Source: Bacteroidota bacterium (GTDB lineage: Bacteria; Bacteroidota; Bacteroidia; Chitinophagales; Chitinophagaceae). Taken from it: a stretch of DNA of 64,000 bases. Positions 17,505-26,679 of this stretch are shown piece after piece. Position numbers and translations under genes: made by a program. Under the pieces are notes generated by a model that worked only from the letters and a program-made list of their open reading frames with translations, ran no database searches and was not told where the DNA came from. Numbering within the stretch: position 1 is the first letter of the stretch; the number at the start of each line of letters is the position of its first letter. Location of the stretch: the NCBI GenBank assembly GCA_005882315.1, contig VBAR01000003.1:151460-215459 (forward strand). Direction: 5' to 3'.

Positions 17505-17537
17505 AAAAAAGGCTGTCTCATTGAGGCAGCCTTTTTT
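17505..17537. terminator. Bidirectional terminator
   Basis: AAAAAAGGCTGTCTC, loop ATT, then GAGGCAGCCTTTTTT: a 15-bp stem with one wobble pair, with A- and T-tracts on both sides. It ends the aldehyde dehydrogenase transcript (+) and the adhesin-like operon (-), which converge here. Confidence 0.92.
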
Positions 17538-17554
17538 AATTGGCAAAAGAATTG

Positions 17555-18577
17555 TCAGATAACCTTCGATTTACTTTTATTTTTTCCTTTCTCATGCTCG
17601 GTCAACTCGGCTTCAGTTGCATCACCTAAAATGATGTTACCAAAACTTGATCTGATATCAATCTTTGAGGAGCCTGAGCCGGATTTACCTTCATAGGTCT
17701 TTTCTGAATCCGGTCCGTAACGATCAGGTTCATCTGTTCTTTTTATTTCAGCGTTGGTTTTGTTTTTAAATGATCCAAAACTGGTTTTAATATTATAGCT
17801 GGCTGAAAAATTAGCAGCTGGTTTCAGGTTAATGGTGCTATATGATTCTTTCATTGAAAATGATGTCAGGTCGCTAGCTAAACCGATACGGCTTGCACTG
17901 CAAAACTCAATATTCACTTTACTGCTTCCACTCATATTTCCCACATTGATCTTTGAAAATTTGAAAGTTGTATTGGCATTATTGATACTCTTGATATCTG
18001 CTTTGCCAAACTCTACATGTACTTTTTCAGATTTTGGTAAACTACCGGCAGTTAATGAACCAAATTTACTTACGAGTGATACAGTGCCGGTATAATCGGG
18101 TATTTTAATATCGCCAAACGAATTTTCAATATTCAACGAAGTTCCTGCCGGTAACTGCACCGTATAGTTTATCGACATTGAACTATTACAGTTCTTACAG
18201 TTGTAGCCTTCATTGTCATTTTTATTTGTGGTGGTTTTGAATTTTACCTGGTTGCCGCTTTTGCTGTCAGTCACATCAATATTGCTGAATATTTTTTCTG
18301 CATGCTCTTTATCCGTAGAACTTGCTTCGATATGGATGTCCACTTTTATTTCACTGCCCCCGGTCGTTACGATCACATTACCGAAGCTGTTATCAATATT
18401 CAATGTATTACCCGATGCCGGGTATGTTTTTGAAATATTTCTTTCTTTGAAATGCTCATATCTTTTTTTCTCTTTTTTCTTATCCTGGTCGTCTTGCTGG
18501 GCCAGCAATGGCACTACAGCGAACATCAGCATAATAATTAATACAGGCACTAAGAACCCGTTAAATAGTTTTTTCAT
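17555..18577 (-). CDS. Secreted DUF4097-like beta-strand (adhesin-like) protein
   Basis: A 340-residue protein with a signal peptide ending at PLLAQ, then a charged linker and repeated short strands of the form NIDNSFGNVIV, NIENSFGDIKIP, VSKFGSLTAG, IKTSFGSFKN and IRSSFGNIIL. This periodic SFG-type pattern suggests a beta-solenoid like DUF4097 or putative auto-transporter adhesin domains. Two CxxC-spaced cysteines sit near residue 130 (NCKNCNSS). Its start overlaps the anti-sigma gene by 17 bases, so it is the third gene of a sigma / anti-sigma / envelope-protein operon and may be a sensor or target of that system. Confidence 0.65.
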   Translation of the reverse strand: MKKLFNGFLVPVLIIMLMFAVVPLLAQQDDQDKKKEKKRYEHFKERNISKTYPASGNTLNIDNSFGNVIVTTGGSEIKVDIHIEASSTDKEHAEKIFSNIDVTDSKSGNQVKFKTTTNKNDNEGYNCKNCNSSMSINYTVQLPAGTSLNIENSFGDIKIPDYTGTVSLVSKFGSLTAGSLPKSEKVHVEFGKADIKSINNANTTFKFSKINVGNMSGSSKVNIEFCSASRIGLASDLTSFSMKESYSTINLKPAANFSASYNIKTSFGSFKNKTNAEIKRTDEPDRYGPDSEKTYEGKSGSGSSKIDIRSSFGNIILGDATEAELTEHEKGKNKSKSKVI

Positions 18578-19175
18578 CTTTTTGATTTTGATTTTGAGTG
18601 TTTTTATTTCCTTTAATGTCTTTAATGATCAGCAATTGACGGCCGAGTAATTCCGCCTGCAGTTGCAGATTCTGGATCATGGCCTTGATGAGCACATCCC
18701 TGTTAGGAGTATGTTCAGCTTGATTTTTTAAAGCGATGAAAGAGCTGTCAAGTACTTTCAGGTCTTCTTCAAACTGTTTGTAGAGTGAAGGTTGATTGGT
18801 TGTTGCTTTTTTCAGTTCTTCCTGTTGCGTTTCAATCGTCTCGTTAAACCTTTTGAACTGAACGGCATATTCCGGAGCTATGCCGTCAAGTTCTTCAGGC
18901 TTTGCAGAATCAGGTCTGTTTTCAGTACCTATTCCTGCAGTTGGGGTTTCATGGCTATTCTTCTCTTTTATATAAATAAAATAAACAGAAGTCAATGCGA
19001 TAAACAACACGGCAGCCGCTGCGCTCCATTTAAGAACATCATTCATGGAAAAACGTTTGGCTTCTTTCTTCACAGGGATCGTTTGTTCGATCTTGTCCCA
19101 TACTTTTTCAGAAGGCTGTTCGGTATCAAAGTCCTTCCTGTTTTGCTGAATAAATCTTTCAAAATTATTGTTCAT
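18561..19175 (-). CDS. Membrane-anchored anti-sigma factor-like protein
   Basis: About 204 residues from the ATG at 19175 (MNNNFERFIQQNRKDFD); an ATG three codons earlier at 19184 is also possible. The N-terminal cytoplasmic region up to residue 45 contains PSEKVWDKIEQTI, common in Bacteroidota anti-sigma proteins. One membrane helix follows (LKWSAAAAVLFIALTSVYFIY), then a periplasmic helical domain. It overlaps both the sigma gene upstream and the adhesin-like gene downstream, implying coupled translation. Function is inferred from layout and topology. Confidence 0.75.
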   Translation of the reverse strand: MNNNFERFIQQNRKDFDTEQPSEKVWDKIEQTIPVKKEAKRFSMNDVLKWSAAAAVLFIALTSVYFIYIKEKNSHETPTAGIGTENRPDSAKPEELDGIAPEYAVQFKRFNETIETQQEELKKATTNQPSLYKQFEEDLKVLDSSFIALKNQAEHTPNRDVLIKAMIQNLQLQAELLGRQLLIIKDIKGNKNTQNQNQKDEKTI

Positions 19176-19686
19176 GTGCAGCACGTATTTTTAAAAGCGT
19201 TATTAATTTTTGTTTGCCCCTGATATACTGGCTTCTTACAGTTGAATGAGCCAATCCCAATGTTTCAGCTATTTCTTCATGATCATATCCTTCAAAAAGC
19301 GAAAGCGATAAAACCGTTCTGTATCCGTCGGGCAGTTCCTTTATACTTGCTTTGATCGTATCTACTGTATACCAGATCGTTTCTTCTTCTCCTGTATCCG
19401 GCATATCACCGGTATTTTCCATATCTAAAAAACTGATCCTTTTCTTCTTTAAAAAATTGATGCTCTTATAAACAACTATCTGTTTTAACCAGGCCCCGAA
19501 AGTTGATTTGTTTTCAAAACTTTTCAACTGGAGGAAGGCATCTGTAAATGCTTCCTGCAAAATATCTTCTGCATCGGCTGCCGAGTTCACTATTCGAAGA
19601 GCTGTGTTATACATTGCTTTTGAATAGCGGTCGTATAACAGGCGATAGGCTGATACATCCCCATCGAGGCAGCGCCTTACAAGCAA
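19165..19686 (-). CDS. ECF-type RNA polymerase sigma factor
   Basis: About 173 residues. Region 2 is LLYDRYSKAMYNTALRIVNSAADAEDILQEAFTDAF (quoted only as a landmark), and region 4 contains LPDGYRTVLSLSLFEGYDHEEIAETLGLAHSTVRSQ, with a helix-turn-helix. The indicated start is TTG at 19686; the frame stays open upstream without an ATG, so the true N-terminus (homologs have a few residues before ELLVRRC) is uncertain. It heads an operon with an anti-sigma and an adhesin-like gene and probably controls an envelope response. Confidence 0.88.
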   Translation of the reverse strand: MLVRRCLDGDVSAYRLLYDRYSKAMYNTALRIVNSAADAEDILQEAFTDAFLQLKSFENKSTFGAWLKQIVVYKSINFLKKKRISFLDMENTGDMPDTGEEETIWYTVDTIKASIKELPDGYRTVLSLSLFEGYDHEEIAETLGLAHSTVRSQYIRGKQKLITLLKIRAAHEQ

Positions 19687-19806
19687 CTCAGCGGAATTTA
19701 TGACAGCGGTTAGAGACAGAAAAGTTGGTTTTATATAAAGTAAAGCAAGTTGAGAAAATGTTGCATGGCAGGCTCAACTATTTTTTTGAACGGGAAAATT
19801 TGGCCC

Positions 19807-19860
19807 ACAGAGAACCACAGAGGTATTGAGTTGCACAGAGTTAACTCTGAGGTTCTCTGT
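19807..19860. repeat. Nested palindromic repeat between operons
   Basis: ACAGAGAACC (19807-19816) pairs with GGTTCTCTGT (19851-19860), and a second perfect palindrome CAGAGTTAACTCTG lies inside at 19836-19849. The CACAGAG/CTCTGTG word recurs nearby. It looks like a dispersed palindromic repeat that could fold into a long hairpin at the end of the sterol-desaturase transcript. The gap 19687-19890 contains nothing else I recognise. Confidence 0.7.
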
Positions 19861-19890
19861 TAGCTCAGTGGTCCTCCGTGACCCCAAAAA

Positions 19891-21174
19891 TCAGCCTTGT
19901 GCAAGTGACAATCTATCTTCTTTCAAATGTTTGAGGATAAAAGTTACCGTAACAATTTCAGAAGCAAGGAAATACCCCGAAAGAATGTATTTAAGCGAAC
20001 CCAGAAGCAGAATATCTGACCCAAACCAATCACCTATATAGTAAAGAATAGTAAGGCCAGCTACATTTTTAATTGTTTCCCAGATAATAGCATAACGGCT
20101 GCGGTCCATCAATTCAGTAAGTGCATACACAAACAGGAAAATAAAACCGCCGTAATAATAAATATAGCCGTCGTTAAGGTTATCGATCGGGGCAATATTT
20201 CCAAACAGGTAGCTGATTAATAATAATAAAGCAACTAACTGTACCCAGCACCACACATCCAAAGCAAACGATGATTTGGGATAATACTTTTCAAAATTGT
20301 AAACATCATTGATCTTATACACCGGGTATTTTTCCATCACATCTGCCGGGCGATAACCTGTAGGTTTGAACCAGAGTGCAAATTTATCTTTCCAGTTATT
20401 TGTCCGCCAGGCATCTTTCATCATCAGCCAGAGATGCTGAAAGTTTATTTTAACGGGGTTCCAGGTACGAACGGGTCTTGTGATTCCATATACACAGGGC
20501 ACATCGGGCAGTTCTTCCTGGAAAGTGCCAAACAATTTGTCCCAGATAATGAAGATCTGCGAAAGATTTTTATCAAGGTACTCTTTGTTGATAGCATGAT
20601 GCACACGATGGTGGGAGGGGGTAACAATTATTTTTTCAAGAATCCCCATTTTGCCAATATGTTGTGTATGATACCAGAACTGCGCAAACAAATGTAAAGG
20701 TGCCACAACGGCAATCACATTTGCAGGTACACCCAGCAGGGCAGCAGGGATAAGCAGGAAAGTAAAAATGTTTACAAAATTTGAAATGCTTTGACGCAAT
20801 GCACAAGCCAGGTTAAACTCTTCGCTGCTGTGATGAATGATATGCAGGTTCCAGAAAATATTAATGTGATGACTCCAGCGATGAACCCAGTAACCGGCAA
20901 AATCCAAAACTATAAAAGCAATTAAATAAGTAAGCCAGCTTTCTTTTATTTGCATCAGTGCAAGATTATTCACCAACCAGCTATAAGCGATAACGGTTAC
21001 AGCTAAACCCAGCACATCTTTTGTAACATTTGTAACACCACTTGCTAACGAGGAAATCATATCCATATTTCTAACCGTATCTTTTCCTTTATTCCACCCG
21101 TACCATTTTTCAAAAAGTACCAGTGCAAGGAAGATTGGCATTGCAATCAGCAGTATCTTTCCGTAGGTTTCCAT
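19891..21174 (-). CDS. Sterol desaturase / fatty acid hydroxylase superfamily protein
   Basis: A 427-residue integral membrane di-iron enzyme. The histidine clusters are HRWSHHIN (HxxxH), HIIHHSSEEFN (HxxHH) and SHHRVHHAIN (HxxHH), in normal order between about residues 97 and 195. Several hydrophobic helices surround them, and four more near residues 305-415 form a C-terminal membrane extension. The family hydroxylates or desaturates lipids; substrate is not evident. It is divergent from the Asp-box gene, only 36 bases apart. Confidence 0.85.
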   Translation of the reverse strand: METYGKILLIAMPIFLALVLFEKWYGWNKGKDTVRNMDMISSLASGVTNVTKDVLGLAVTVIAYSWLVNNLALMQIKESWLTYLIAFIVLDFAGYWVHRWSHHINIFWNLHIIHHSSEEFNLACALRQSISNFVNIFTFLLIPAALLGVPANVIAVVAPLHLFAQFWYHTQHIGKMGILEKIIVTPSHHRVHHAINKEYLDKNLSQIFIIWDKLFGTFQEELPDVPCVYGITRPVRTWNPVKINFQHLWLMMKDAWRTNNWKDKFALWFKPTGYRPADVMEKYPVYKINDVYNFEKYYPKSSFALDVWCWVQLVALLLLISYLFGNIAPIDNLNDGYIYYYGGFIFLFVYALTELMDRSRYAIIWETIKNVAGLTILYYIGDWFGSDILLLGSLKYILSGYFLASEIVTVTFILKHLKEDRLSLAQG

Positions 21175-21191
21175 ATTGGCGTTCTATTTTT

Positions 21192-21199
21192 CAAATTTA
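21192..21199 (-). promoter_or_regulatory. -7 box (TAAATTTG) of the sterol-desaturase-type gene
   Basis: On the minus strand TAAATTTG matches TAnnTTTG exactly, 17 bases before the ATG at 21174. On the plus strand the same 36-base gap has only a weak candidate (TATTTTTC) for the Asp-box gene. Confidence 0.5.
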
Positions 21200-21210
21200 C
21201 AAAAACAGAC

Positions 21211-23532
21211 ATGAGAAAAACAGTTTTATTAAGTTCTTGTTTGCTGCTTTTTAGTTCAAAAATTTTGCAGGCACAACCAACCACGGGTGCCGAAAAGCTG
21301 GCTGCCTGGGAACAGCAAAAGCAAATGCTGGCAAAATCTCCATATAAAAATATTGAATGGCGGTTGACAGGGCCTGATAATAAGAGCGGTCGCAGTACTG
21401 ATGTGGAAGGAATAACCGATAATCCTAATATCATTTATGCAGCATTTGCAACGGGAGGTTTATGGAAAACAGAAGATGCCGGCAATACCTGGAAACCGAT
21501 CTTCGATAAAGAGGCAACACAATCTATTGGCGATATTGCGATGGCGCCATCTGATAAAAATATTTTATACGTAGGCACAGGCGAGGCAAATATTTTCCGT
21601 GCATCTCTGCCCGGAATTGGTATGTATAAATCAATGGATGCCGGAAAAACATTTAAACATATTGGATTAGAAAATTCAGGTACGATTGCAAGAATTATTG
21701 TTCATCCGAAAAACCCAAACATCCTTTATGTAGCCGCTAGTGGAAATGAGTGGACCTATAATAAAGACCGTGGCGTTTATAAATCAACGGATGGCGGTAA
21801 AACATGGAAGAATATTTTATTTGAAAGTGAAAAAAGCGGTTGTATTGATCTGGTGATGGATCCGAAAGACCCGAATACGATCTATGCATCATTCTGGAGT
21901 CGTACACGTAAAAGATGGAGTGATCCCATTCCTGAAGACGGCGATTATATTTATAAAACAACTGATGGCGGCAAAAACTGGAAGAAGATTGTAAACGGTT
22001 TACCGGATACAAAAAATACAGGTCGCATAGGTATTGCCATTGCAAGATCAAATCCTAATGTGTTGTATGCATTCGTGGATGATCATAATAAGAAAAGAGA
22101 CCCACGACCAAATGAGTTTGATAGTTATGAAAGAAAAGTGCAAAAGGTTGTAATTGGCGGAGCCATTTATCGTAGTAATGATAAAGGAGAAACATGGCAG
22201 AAACAAGCGGAGATACATGATTTCTTTACGCCATTCTCAGGTACATATGGCTGGGTTTTTAGTCAAATAAGAGTTGACCCTAAAGATGAGAATGAAGTAT
22301 ATGCATTTGGTGTAGCAAAAGGAGTGAGCAGGGATGGAGGAAAGACATGGAAATCATGGTTGCCAACAGATACAACAACTGATGATACGCATGGCGATAA
22401 CCATGCAATGTGGATCGATGAAGAAAATCCTGACCGGATGATAGTTGGTAATGATGGTGGAGTGACATTGACATATAACGGCGGCGTTAAATGGAAAAAT
22501 TTCTTTGATAAAATTCCTACTACCCAGTTTTATACTGTTACTTATGATATGAAGACTCCTTTCAATGTCTTTGGTGCAGTGCAGGATGAAGGAACAATGA
22601 GCGGAAATATCACTAATAAATTTGGAACAAAGCCTGATACATCTTTACGTCCCTGGCGGATGGCGCCGGGCGGTGAAGGAACCCAGATACAAGTTGATCC
22701 TATAGATCCAAATATTGTTTACTCTTCTACATATTATGGCCGCCTGATGAAAACGGATATGAGTAAACCAAGACGTGAAGGTGTAAGAAGATTCTCAATC
22801 TTTGATGTAGGAAGGATTGACTCATTAAGAGGTGAGTGGTTGGCCGCTACATTGATGAGCAGGCACGATAATAAAATCATTTATCATGGTCTGCAGCATT
22901 TGTATAAAACAACTGATAGCGGTGCTACCTGGAATAGGATAAGTCCAGATCTTACTTATAACACCGACGCAGCGAAAGGTGTTTATCCTTATCTCATTTA
23001 TCACCAGGCTATTACCGCTATTGCAGACAGCGATGTGCCGGGTATTTTAGTTGTTGGCACTGATGATGGCCGAGTATGGTTTACTATGAATGATGGAGGA
23101 AATTGGCAGGAGATAACAAATAATCTCCCCAAAAATAAACATGTAGCAAAAATTTTTGCATCTGCTGCATCAGGCCCGCCTAATTTGTATCTCGCATTAA
23201 ATGATCGCAGACAGGATAATCATACAAACTGGTTATATAAACTCAGCAGTGATGGAAAATTTCAATGGCAATTGATCTCATCTAACTTACCGCCTTCTCC
23301 TGCGAATGTGATCATCGAATATCCGGATGTAAAAAATGTTTTGTATTGCGGAACTGATATGGGAGTTTATATAAGTAAGGATGCCGGCAAATCGTGGATT
23401 GCTATCAACGGGAACCTGCCAGCAGCTGTTTCAGTAAATGATATGTTTATTCATCCGAGAGATAAGAAACTGGTGATTGGCACCTACGGAAGAGGTGTTT
23501 ATGTATTGGATGATTTAAAACCACTTCGTTAG
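21211..23532 (+). CDS. Secreted Asp-box (BNR / sortilin-like) beta-propeller protein
   Basis: A 773-residue protein with a signal peptide ending at ILQAQ. At least nine Asp-box motifs of the form S/T-x-D-x-G-x-T-W are visible (KTEDAGNTW, SMDAGKTF, STDGGKTW, TTDGGKNW, SNDKGETW, SRDGGKTW, TTDSGATW, SKDAGKSW), spread over the whole length. That indicates one or two multi-bladed propellers of the Vps10/sialidase/xyloglucanase type. No catalytic residues can be assigned. Its stop is immediately followed by the ATG of the hydroxyproline epimerase gene, so the two are co-translated and it probably belongs to the same pathway, perhaps binding the substrate. Confidence 0.8.
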   Translation: MRKTVLLSSCLLLFSSKILQAQPTTGAEKLAAWEQQKQMLAKSPYKNIEWRLTGPDNKSGRSTDVEGITDNPNIIYAAFATGGLWKTEDAGNTWKPIFDKEATQSIGDIAMAPSDKNILYVGTGEANIFRASLPGIGMYKSMDAGKTFKHIGLENSGTIARIIVHPKNPNILYVAASGNEWTYNKDRGVYKSTDGGKTWKNILFESEKSGCIDLVMDPKDPNTIYASFWSRTRKRWSDPIPEDGDYIYKTTDGGKNWKKIVNGLPDTKNTGRIGIAIARSNPNVLYAFVDDHNKKRDPRPNEFDSYERKVQKVVIGGAIYRSNDKGETWQKQAEIHDFFTPFSGTYGWVFSQIRVDPKDENEVYAFGVAKGVSRDGGKTWKSWLPTDTTTDDTHGDNHAMWIDEENPDRMIVGNDGGVTLTYNGGVKWKNFFDKIPTTQFYTVTYDMKTPFNVFGAVQDEGTMSGNITNKFGTKPDTSLRPWRMAPGGEGTQIQVDPIDPNIVYSSTYYGRLMKTDMSKPRREGVRRFSIFDVGRIDSLRGEWLAATLMSRHDNKIIYHGLQHLYKTTDSGATWNRISPDLTYNTDAAKGVYPYLIYHQAITAIADSDVPGILVVGTDDGRVWFTMNDGGNWQEITNNLPKNKHVAKIFASAASGPPNLYLALNDRRQDNHTNWLYKLSSDGKFQWQLISSNLPPSPANVIIEYPDVKNVLYCGTDMGVYISKDAGKSWIAINGNLPAAVSVNDMFIHPRDKKLVIGTYGRGVYVLDDLKPLR

Positions 23533-24588
23533 ATGAAAACAAAGCCTATTACAAAGAAATATCCGAACTCATCACTGGATCGTTTTGGTGGCTGGACATT
23601 TCACTGCATCGATGCACATACATGTGGCAATCCTGTTCGTCTCGTTGCTGAAGGTGGCCCTGAACTGGAAGGAAATACCATGAGTGAAAAGCGTCAGCAT
23701 TTTTTAAGAGAGTATGACTGGATCCGTAAAGGCCTGATGTTTGAACCCCGCGGACATGATATGATGAGTGGAAGTATTTTGTATCCTCCGCATGATCCAC
23801 AAAATGATTTTGCTGTTTTATTTATTGAAACGAGTGGTTGCCTGCCGATGTGTGGCCATGGAACGATTGGAACAATTACAATGGCTGTTGAAGAAGGACT
23901 TATTACTCCAAAAGTTCCCGGATATATTCGTATGGAAGCCCCTGCAGGATTGGTTAATGTAGAATATAAAATGCAAAATGGAAAATGTAAATCGGTTAAA
24001 CTAACTAATGTACCGGCTTATTTAGATCAAGAAGGAATCACTGCTGAATGTCCCGAACTTGGCGAACTAGTAATTGATGTTTCTTACGGTGGAAATTTTT
24101 ATGCGATAGTTGATGTGCAGAAAAATTTTAAAGGGCTAGAACATTATCCTGCTGATAAATTGATTGTATGGGCAAGAGAATTGCGTAGGAACATCAATGC
24201 AAAATATCAATTCGTTCATCCTGATGATCCGACGATCAATGGATGCTCTCATATTTTATGGGCAGGAGCAGTGTTGGATAAAACATCAACTGCACGCAAT
24301 GCGGTTTTTTATGGTGATAAAGCAATTGACAGAAGTCCCTGCGGAACAGGTACAAGTGCAAGAATGGCGCAATGGTATGCAAAAGGTAAATTGAAAAAAG
24401 GTGATGAGTTTATTCATGAAAGTATTATCGGCAGTAAATTTATCGGCACGATCGAAGAAGAATTGACTGTTGCTGGTAAACCTTCTATTCGTCCGGGTAT
24501 TGAGGGTTGGGCGAAGATCTATGGATACAATACGATCTCAATTGATAAAGATGATGATCCGTATGCGTATGGATTCCAGGTGATCTAG
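23533..24588 (+). CDS. 4-hydroxyproline 2-epimerase (proline racemase family)
   Basis: A 351-residue enzyme expected to convert trans-4-hydroxy-L-proline to cis-4-hydroxy-D-proline. Both catalytic cysteines are present: C107 in PMCGHGTIGT and C270 in RSPCGTGTSARMA. Two cysteines indicate a racemase/epimerase; trans-3-hydroxyproline dehydratases replace the second. The N-terminus is about 20 residues longer than in typical members, starting MKTKPITKKYPNSSLDRFGGW. There is no gap from the Asp-box gene upstream. Choice of hydroxyproline over proline rests mainly on the surrounding genes. Confidence 0.9.
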   Translation: MKTKPITKKYPNSSLDRFGGWTFHCIDAHTCGNPVRLVAEGGPELEGNTMSEKRQHFLREYDWIRKGLMFEPRGHDMMSGSILYPPHDPQNDFAVLFIETSGCLPMCGHGTIGTITMAVEEGLITPKVPGYIRMEAPAGLVNVEYKMQNGKCKSVKLTNVPAYLDQEGITAECPELGELVIDVSYGGNFYAIVDVQKNFKGLEHYPADKLIVWARELRRNINAKYQFVHPDDPTINGCSHILWAGAVLDKTSTARNAVFYGDKAIDRSPCGTGTSARMAQWYAKGKLKKGDEFIHESIIGSKFIGTIEEELTVAGKPSIRPGIEGWAKIYGYNTISIDKDDDPYAYGFQVI

Positions 24589-24643
24589 GAAATGATGAAT
24601 TATGAGTTATGAATGATGAATTTTAAATTCCTTCGATGACTTG

Positions 24644-24663
24644 CTCCGGGCTTTAGCCCGGAG
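24644..24663 (+). terminator. Palindromic hairpin CTCCGGGCTTTAGCCCGGAG
   Basis: A perfect nine-bp stem with a two-base loop, followed by ATAAAAAAAATT. It belongs to the GGGCTTTAGCCC palindrome family at 15896-15989. In the 111-base gap between the epimerase and GH127 genes it may weaken read-through, though the T-tract is poor. Confidence 0.6.
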
Positions 24664-24699
24664 ATAAAAAAAATTAATAGAATTACAAAAGCTGGATAA

Positions 24700-26679
24700 A
24701 TGAAAAAAATAAATTTCGTACTTATTGCAGGTCTTGTTTCTGTGAGTGGGTTTTCACAAGTTCCAATGCAGAAAATTGAACCTGTAAGTTTTTCCCAGGT
24801 GAACATCACCGATAATTTCTGGAAACCGAAGATTGATAAAGTCGCAACTAAAACTTTAGCTGCTTGTATTTATCAAACTGAAGTGGCTACTCCGCGAATA
24901 AAGAATTTTGAAAGAGTCGCAAGGGCAAAAGGAGAACCGCATGAAGGAATTTTTTATGATGACAGTGATGTGTTCAAAGCACTGGAGGCAATGGCTTATT
25001 CATTAAAAACACATCCGAGTGCAGAGATGGAAAAGAAATGCGATGAGTGGATCGATAAAATTGCAGCGGCCCAACAACCGGATGGTTATCTCAATACATG
25101 GTATACGTTGAAGGGTTTGCAGGATCGCTATACAGACATGAGTATGCATGAAGATTATAATGCAGGGCATATGATCGAAGCAGGAGTTGCATATTTCAAT
25201 GCTACCGGTAAAAGAAAGTTTTTAGATGTATGTATCAAATGGGCAGATCATTTTGATGCATTGTTTGGACCGGGTAAAAGAGATTGGGTGACTGGTCACC
25301 AGGAACTGGAACTGGCATTAGTGAAACTCTATAAAGTAACTAAGAATGATAAATACCTGAAGTTGGCTGATTGGTTATTGAGTGAACGTGGTAAAAAGTT
25401 GGCAAAGGGTTATACATGGACAGATTGGAAGGACACTGCCTATGCGCAGGATGTTTTGCCGGTGAAACAGCAGAAAGAAATTACAGGACATGCCGTTCGT
25501 GCCATGTATATGTATACAGGTGCGGCTGATGTAGCTGCGCAAACGGGTGATGCAGATTATATAAAAGCAATGCGGACTGTTTGGGAAGATGTTGTATATC
25601 GCAATATGTATATCACGGGGGGTATTGGCTCAGCAGGAAGTAATGAAGGTTTTTCGCAGGACTATGATCTGCCAAATGAACAGGCTTATTGCGAAACCTG
25701 TGCAAGTGTTGGAATGGTATTCTGGAACCAACGAATGAATGCAATGACAGGCAATGCAGAATATATTGATGTACTGGAAAGAAGTTTATACAATGGTGCA
25801 TTGGATGGTTTGAGTTTAAGTGGTGATCGGTTCTTTTATGGTAACCCACTTGCATCTCGTGGGCAACATCAGAGACGTGAATGGTTTGGTACAGCTTGTT
25901 GTCCTGCTAACATTGCAAGAATGATCGCTTCATTAGGCGATTATATTTATGCAAAAAGCGATGATGCTATTTATGTAAACCTCTTTGTTGGAAGTAATAC
26001 AACGATTCCTTTGAAGAGTGGAAATGTTGGAGTGAAGATGGAGACGAATTATCCGTGGGAGGGAAAGGTGAAATTGAATATTGATCCGGTAAAGAGATCT
26101 AAATTCAAAATTCATCTTCGTGTACCTGGTTGGTATACGGGAATAATTGCACCAGGAGGTTTGTATAACCCGGATTATTTTTTAAGAAAAGATATAAAGG
26201 AACATTTTGATCCATCTGTGAGAGTTAATGGAAAAGAATATATAACTAAATATGAAAATGGATATGCCGTGGTAGAAAGTGATTGGAAAAAAGGCGATAT
26301 CGTTGAAATAGATATTCCACTAAGATCTCAAATAGTAAAAGCAAGACCTGAACTAAAGCAAGATTCCAATCGTGTTGCTATACAAAGGGGACCAATTGTC
26401 TATTGTATTGAAGGCGCAGATAATAATGGCAAAGCATGGAATATTATCATTCCTGAAAACACAAAGTTTGAAGCAATAGATTACAAAGTACAGGATGAAA
26501 ACATAAAAGCATTGACCGCAGAAGTGCCGGTTGTTTCGGTAGGAGAGGATGGCTTATCAATAAAAACAGAAAAGAAAAAAATTATTGCTATACCATATTA
26601 TACTTGGGCAAACCGGGGCAAGAATGAAATGCAGGTTTGGTTGCCAACAAAAATCACTAATATAAAACTGAATTACTGA
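24700..26679 (+). CDS. GH127 family glycosidase, probable beta-L-arabinofuranosidase
   Basis: A 659-residue secreted enzyme (signal peptide ending near SGFSQ). The catalytic (alpha/alpha)6 domain carries the zinc-thiolate centre known from HypBA1: E332 and C334 in AYCETCASVG, and C400-C401 in GTACCPANIARM, the first of this pair or its neighbour acting as nucleophile. A C-terminal beta-sandwich follows. HypBA1-type enzymes release L-arabinose from beta-L-arabinofuranosides on plant hydroxyproline-rich glycoproteins. The neighbouring hydroxyproline genes support that use here, but GH127 members have other substrates too. Confidence 0.88.
   Translation: MKKINFVLIAGLVSVSGFSQVPMQKIEPVSFSQVNITDNFWKPKIDKVATKTLAACIYQTEVATPRIKNFERVARAKGEPHEGIFYDDSDVFKALEAMAYSLKTHPSAEMEKKCDEWIDKIAAAQQPDGYLNTWYTLKGLQDRYTDMSMHEDYNAGHMIEAGVAYFNATGKRKFLDVCIKWADHFDALFGPGKRDWVTGHQELELALVKLYKVTKNDKYLKLADWLLSERGKKLAKGYTWTDWKDTAYAQDVLPVKQQKEITGHAVRAMYMYTGAADVAAQTGDADYIKAMRTVWEDVVYRNMYITGGIGSAGSNEGFSQDYDLPNEQAYCETCASVGMVFWNQRMNAMTGNAEYIDVLERSLYNGALDGLSLSGDRFFYGNPLASRGQHQRREWFGTACCPANIARMIASLGDYIYAKSDDAIYVNLFVGSNTTIPLKSGNVGVKMETNYPWEGKVKLNIDPVKRSKFKIHLRVPGWYTGIIAPGGLYNPDYFLRKDIKEHFDPSVRVNGKEYITKYENGYAVVESDWKKGDIVEIDIPLRSQIVKARPELKQDSNRVAIQRGPIVYCIEGADNNGKAWNIIIPENTKFEAIDYKVQDENIKALTAEVPVVSVGEDGLSIKTEKKKIIAIPYYTWANRGKNEMQVWLPTKITNIKLNY

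Noticed and set aside
19858..19880. tRNA-like D-arm (TTAGCTCAGTGGT)
   Set aside because: No acceptor stem, anticodon arm or T-arm can be built around it; it is part of a CTCTG/CAGAG-rich repeat.
24589..24640. AT-rich runs resembling ATGAATTATGAGTTATGAAT here and near 53980 and 41610
   Set aside because: These are simple low-complexity repeats common in this phylum; no structure or gene association was found.
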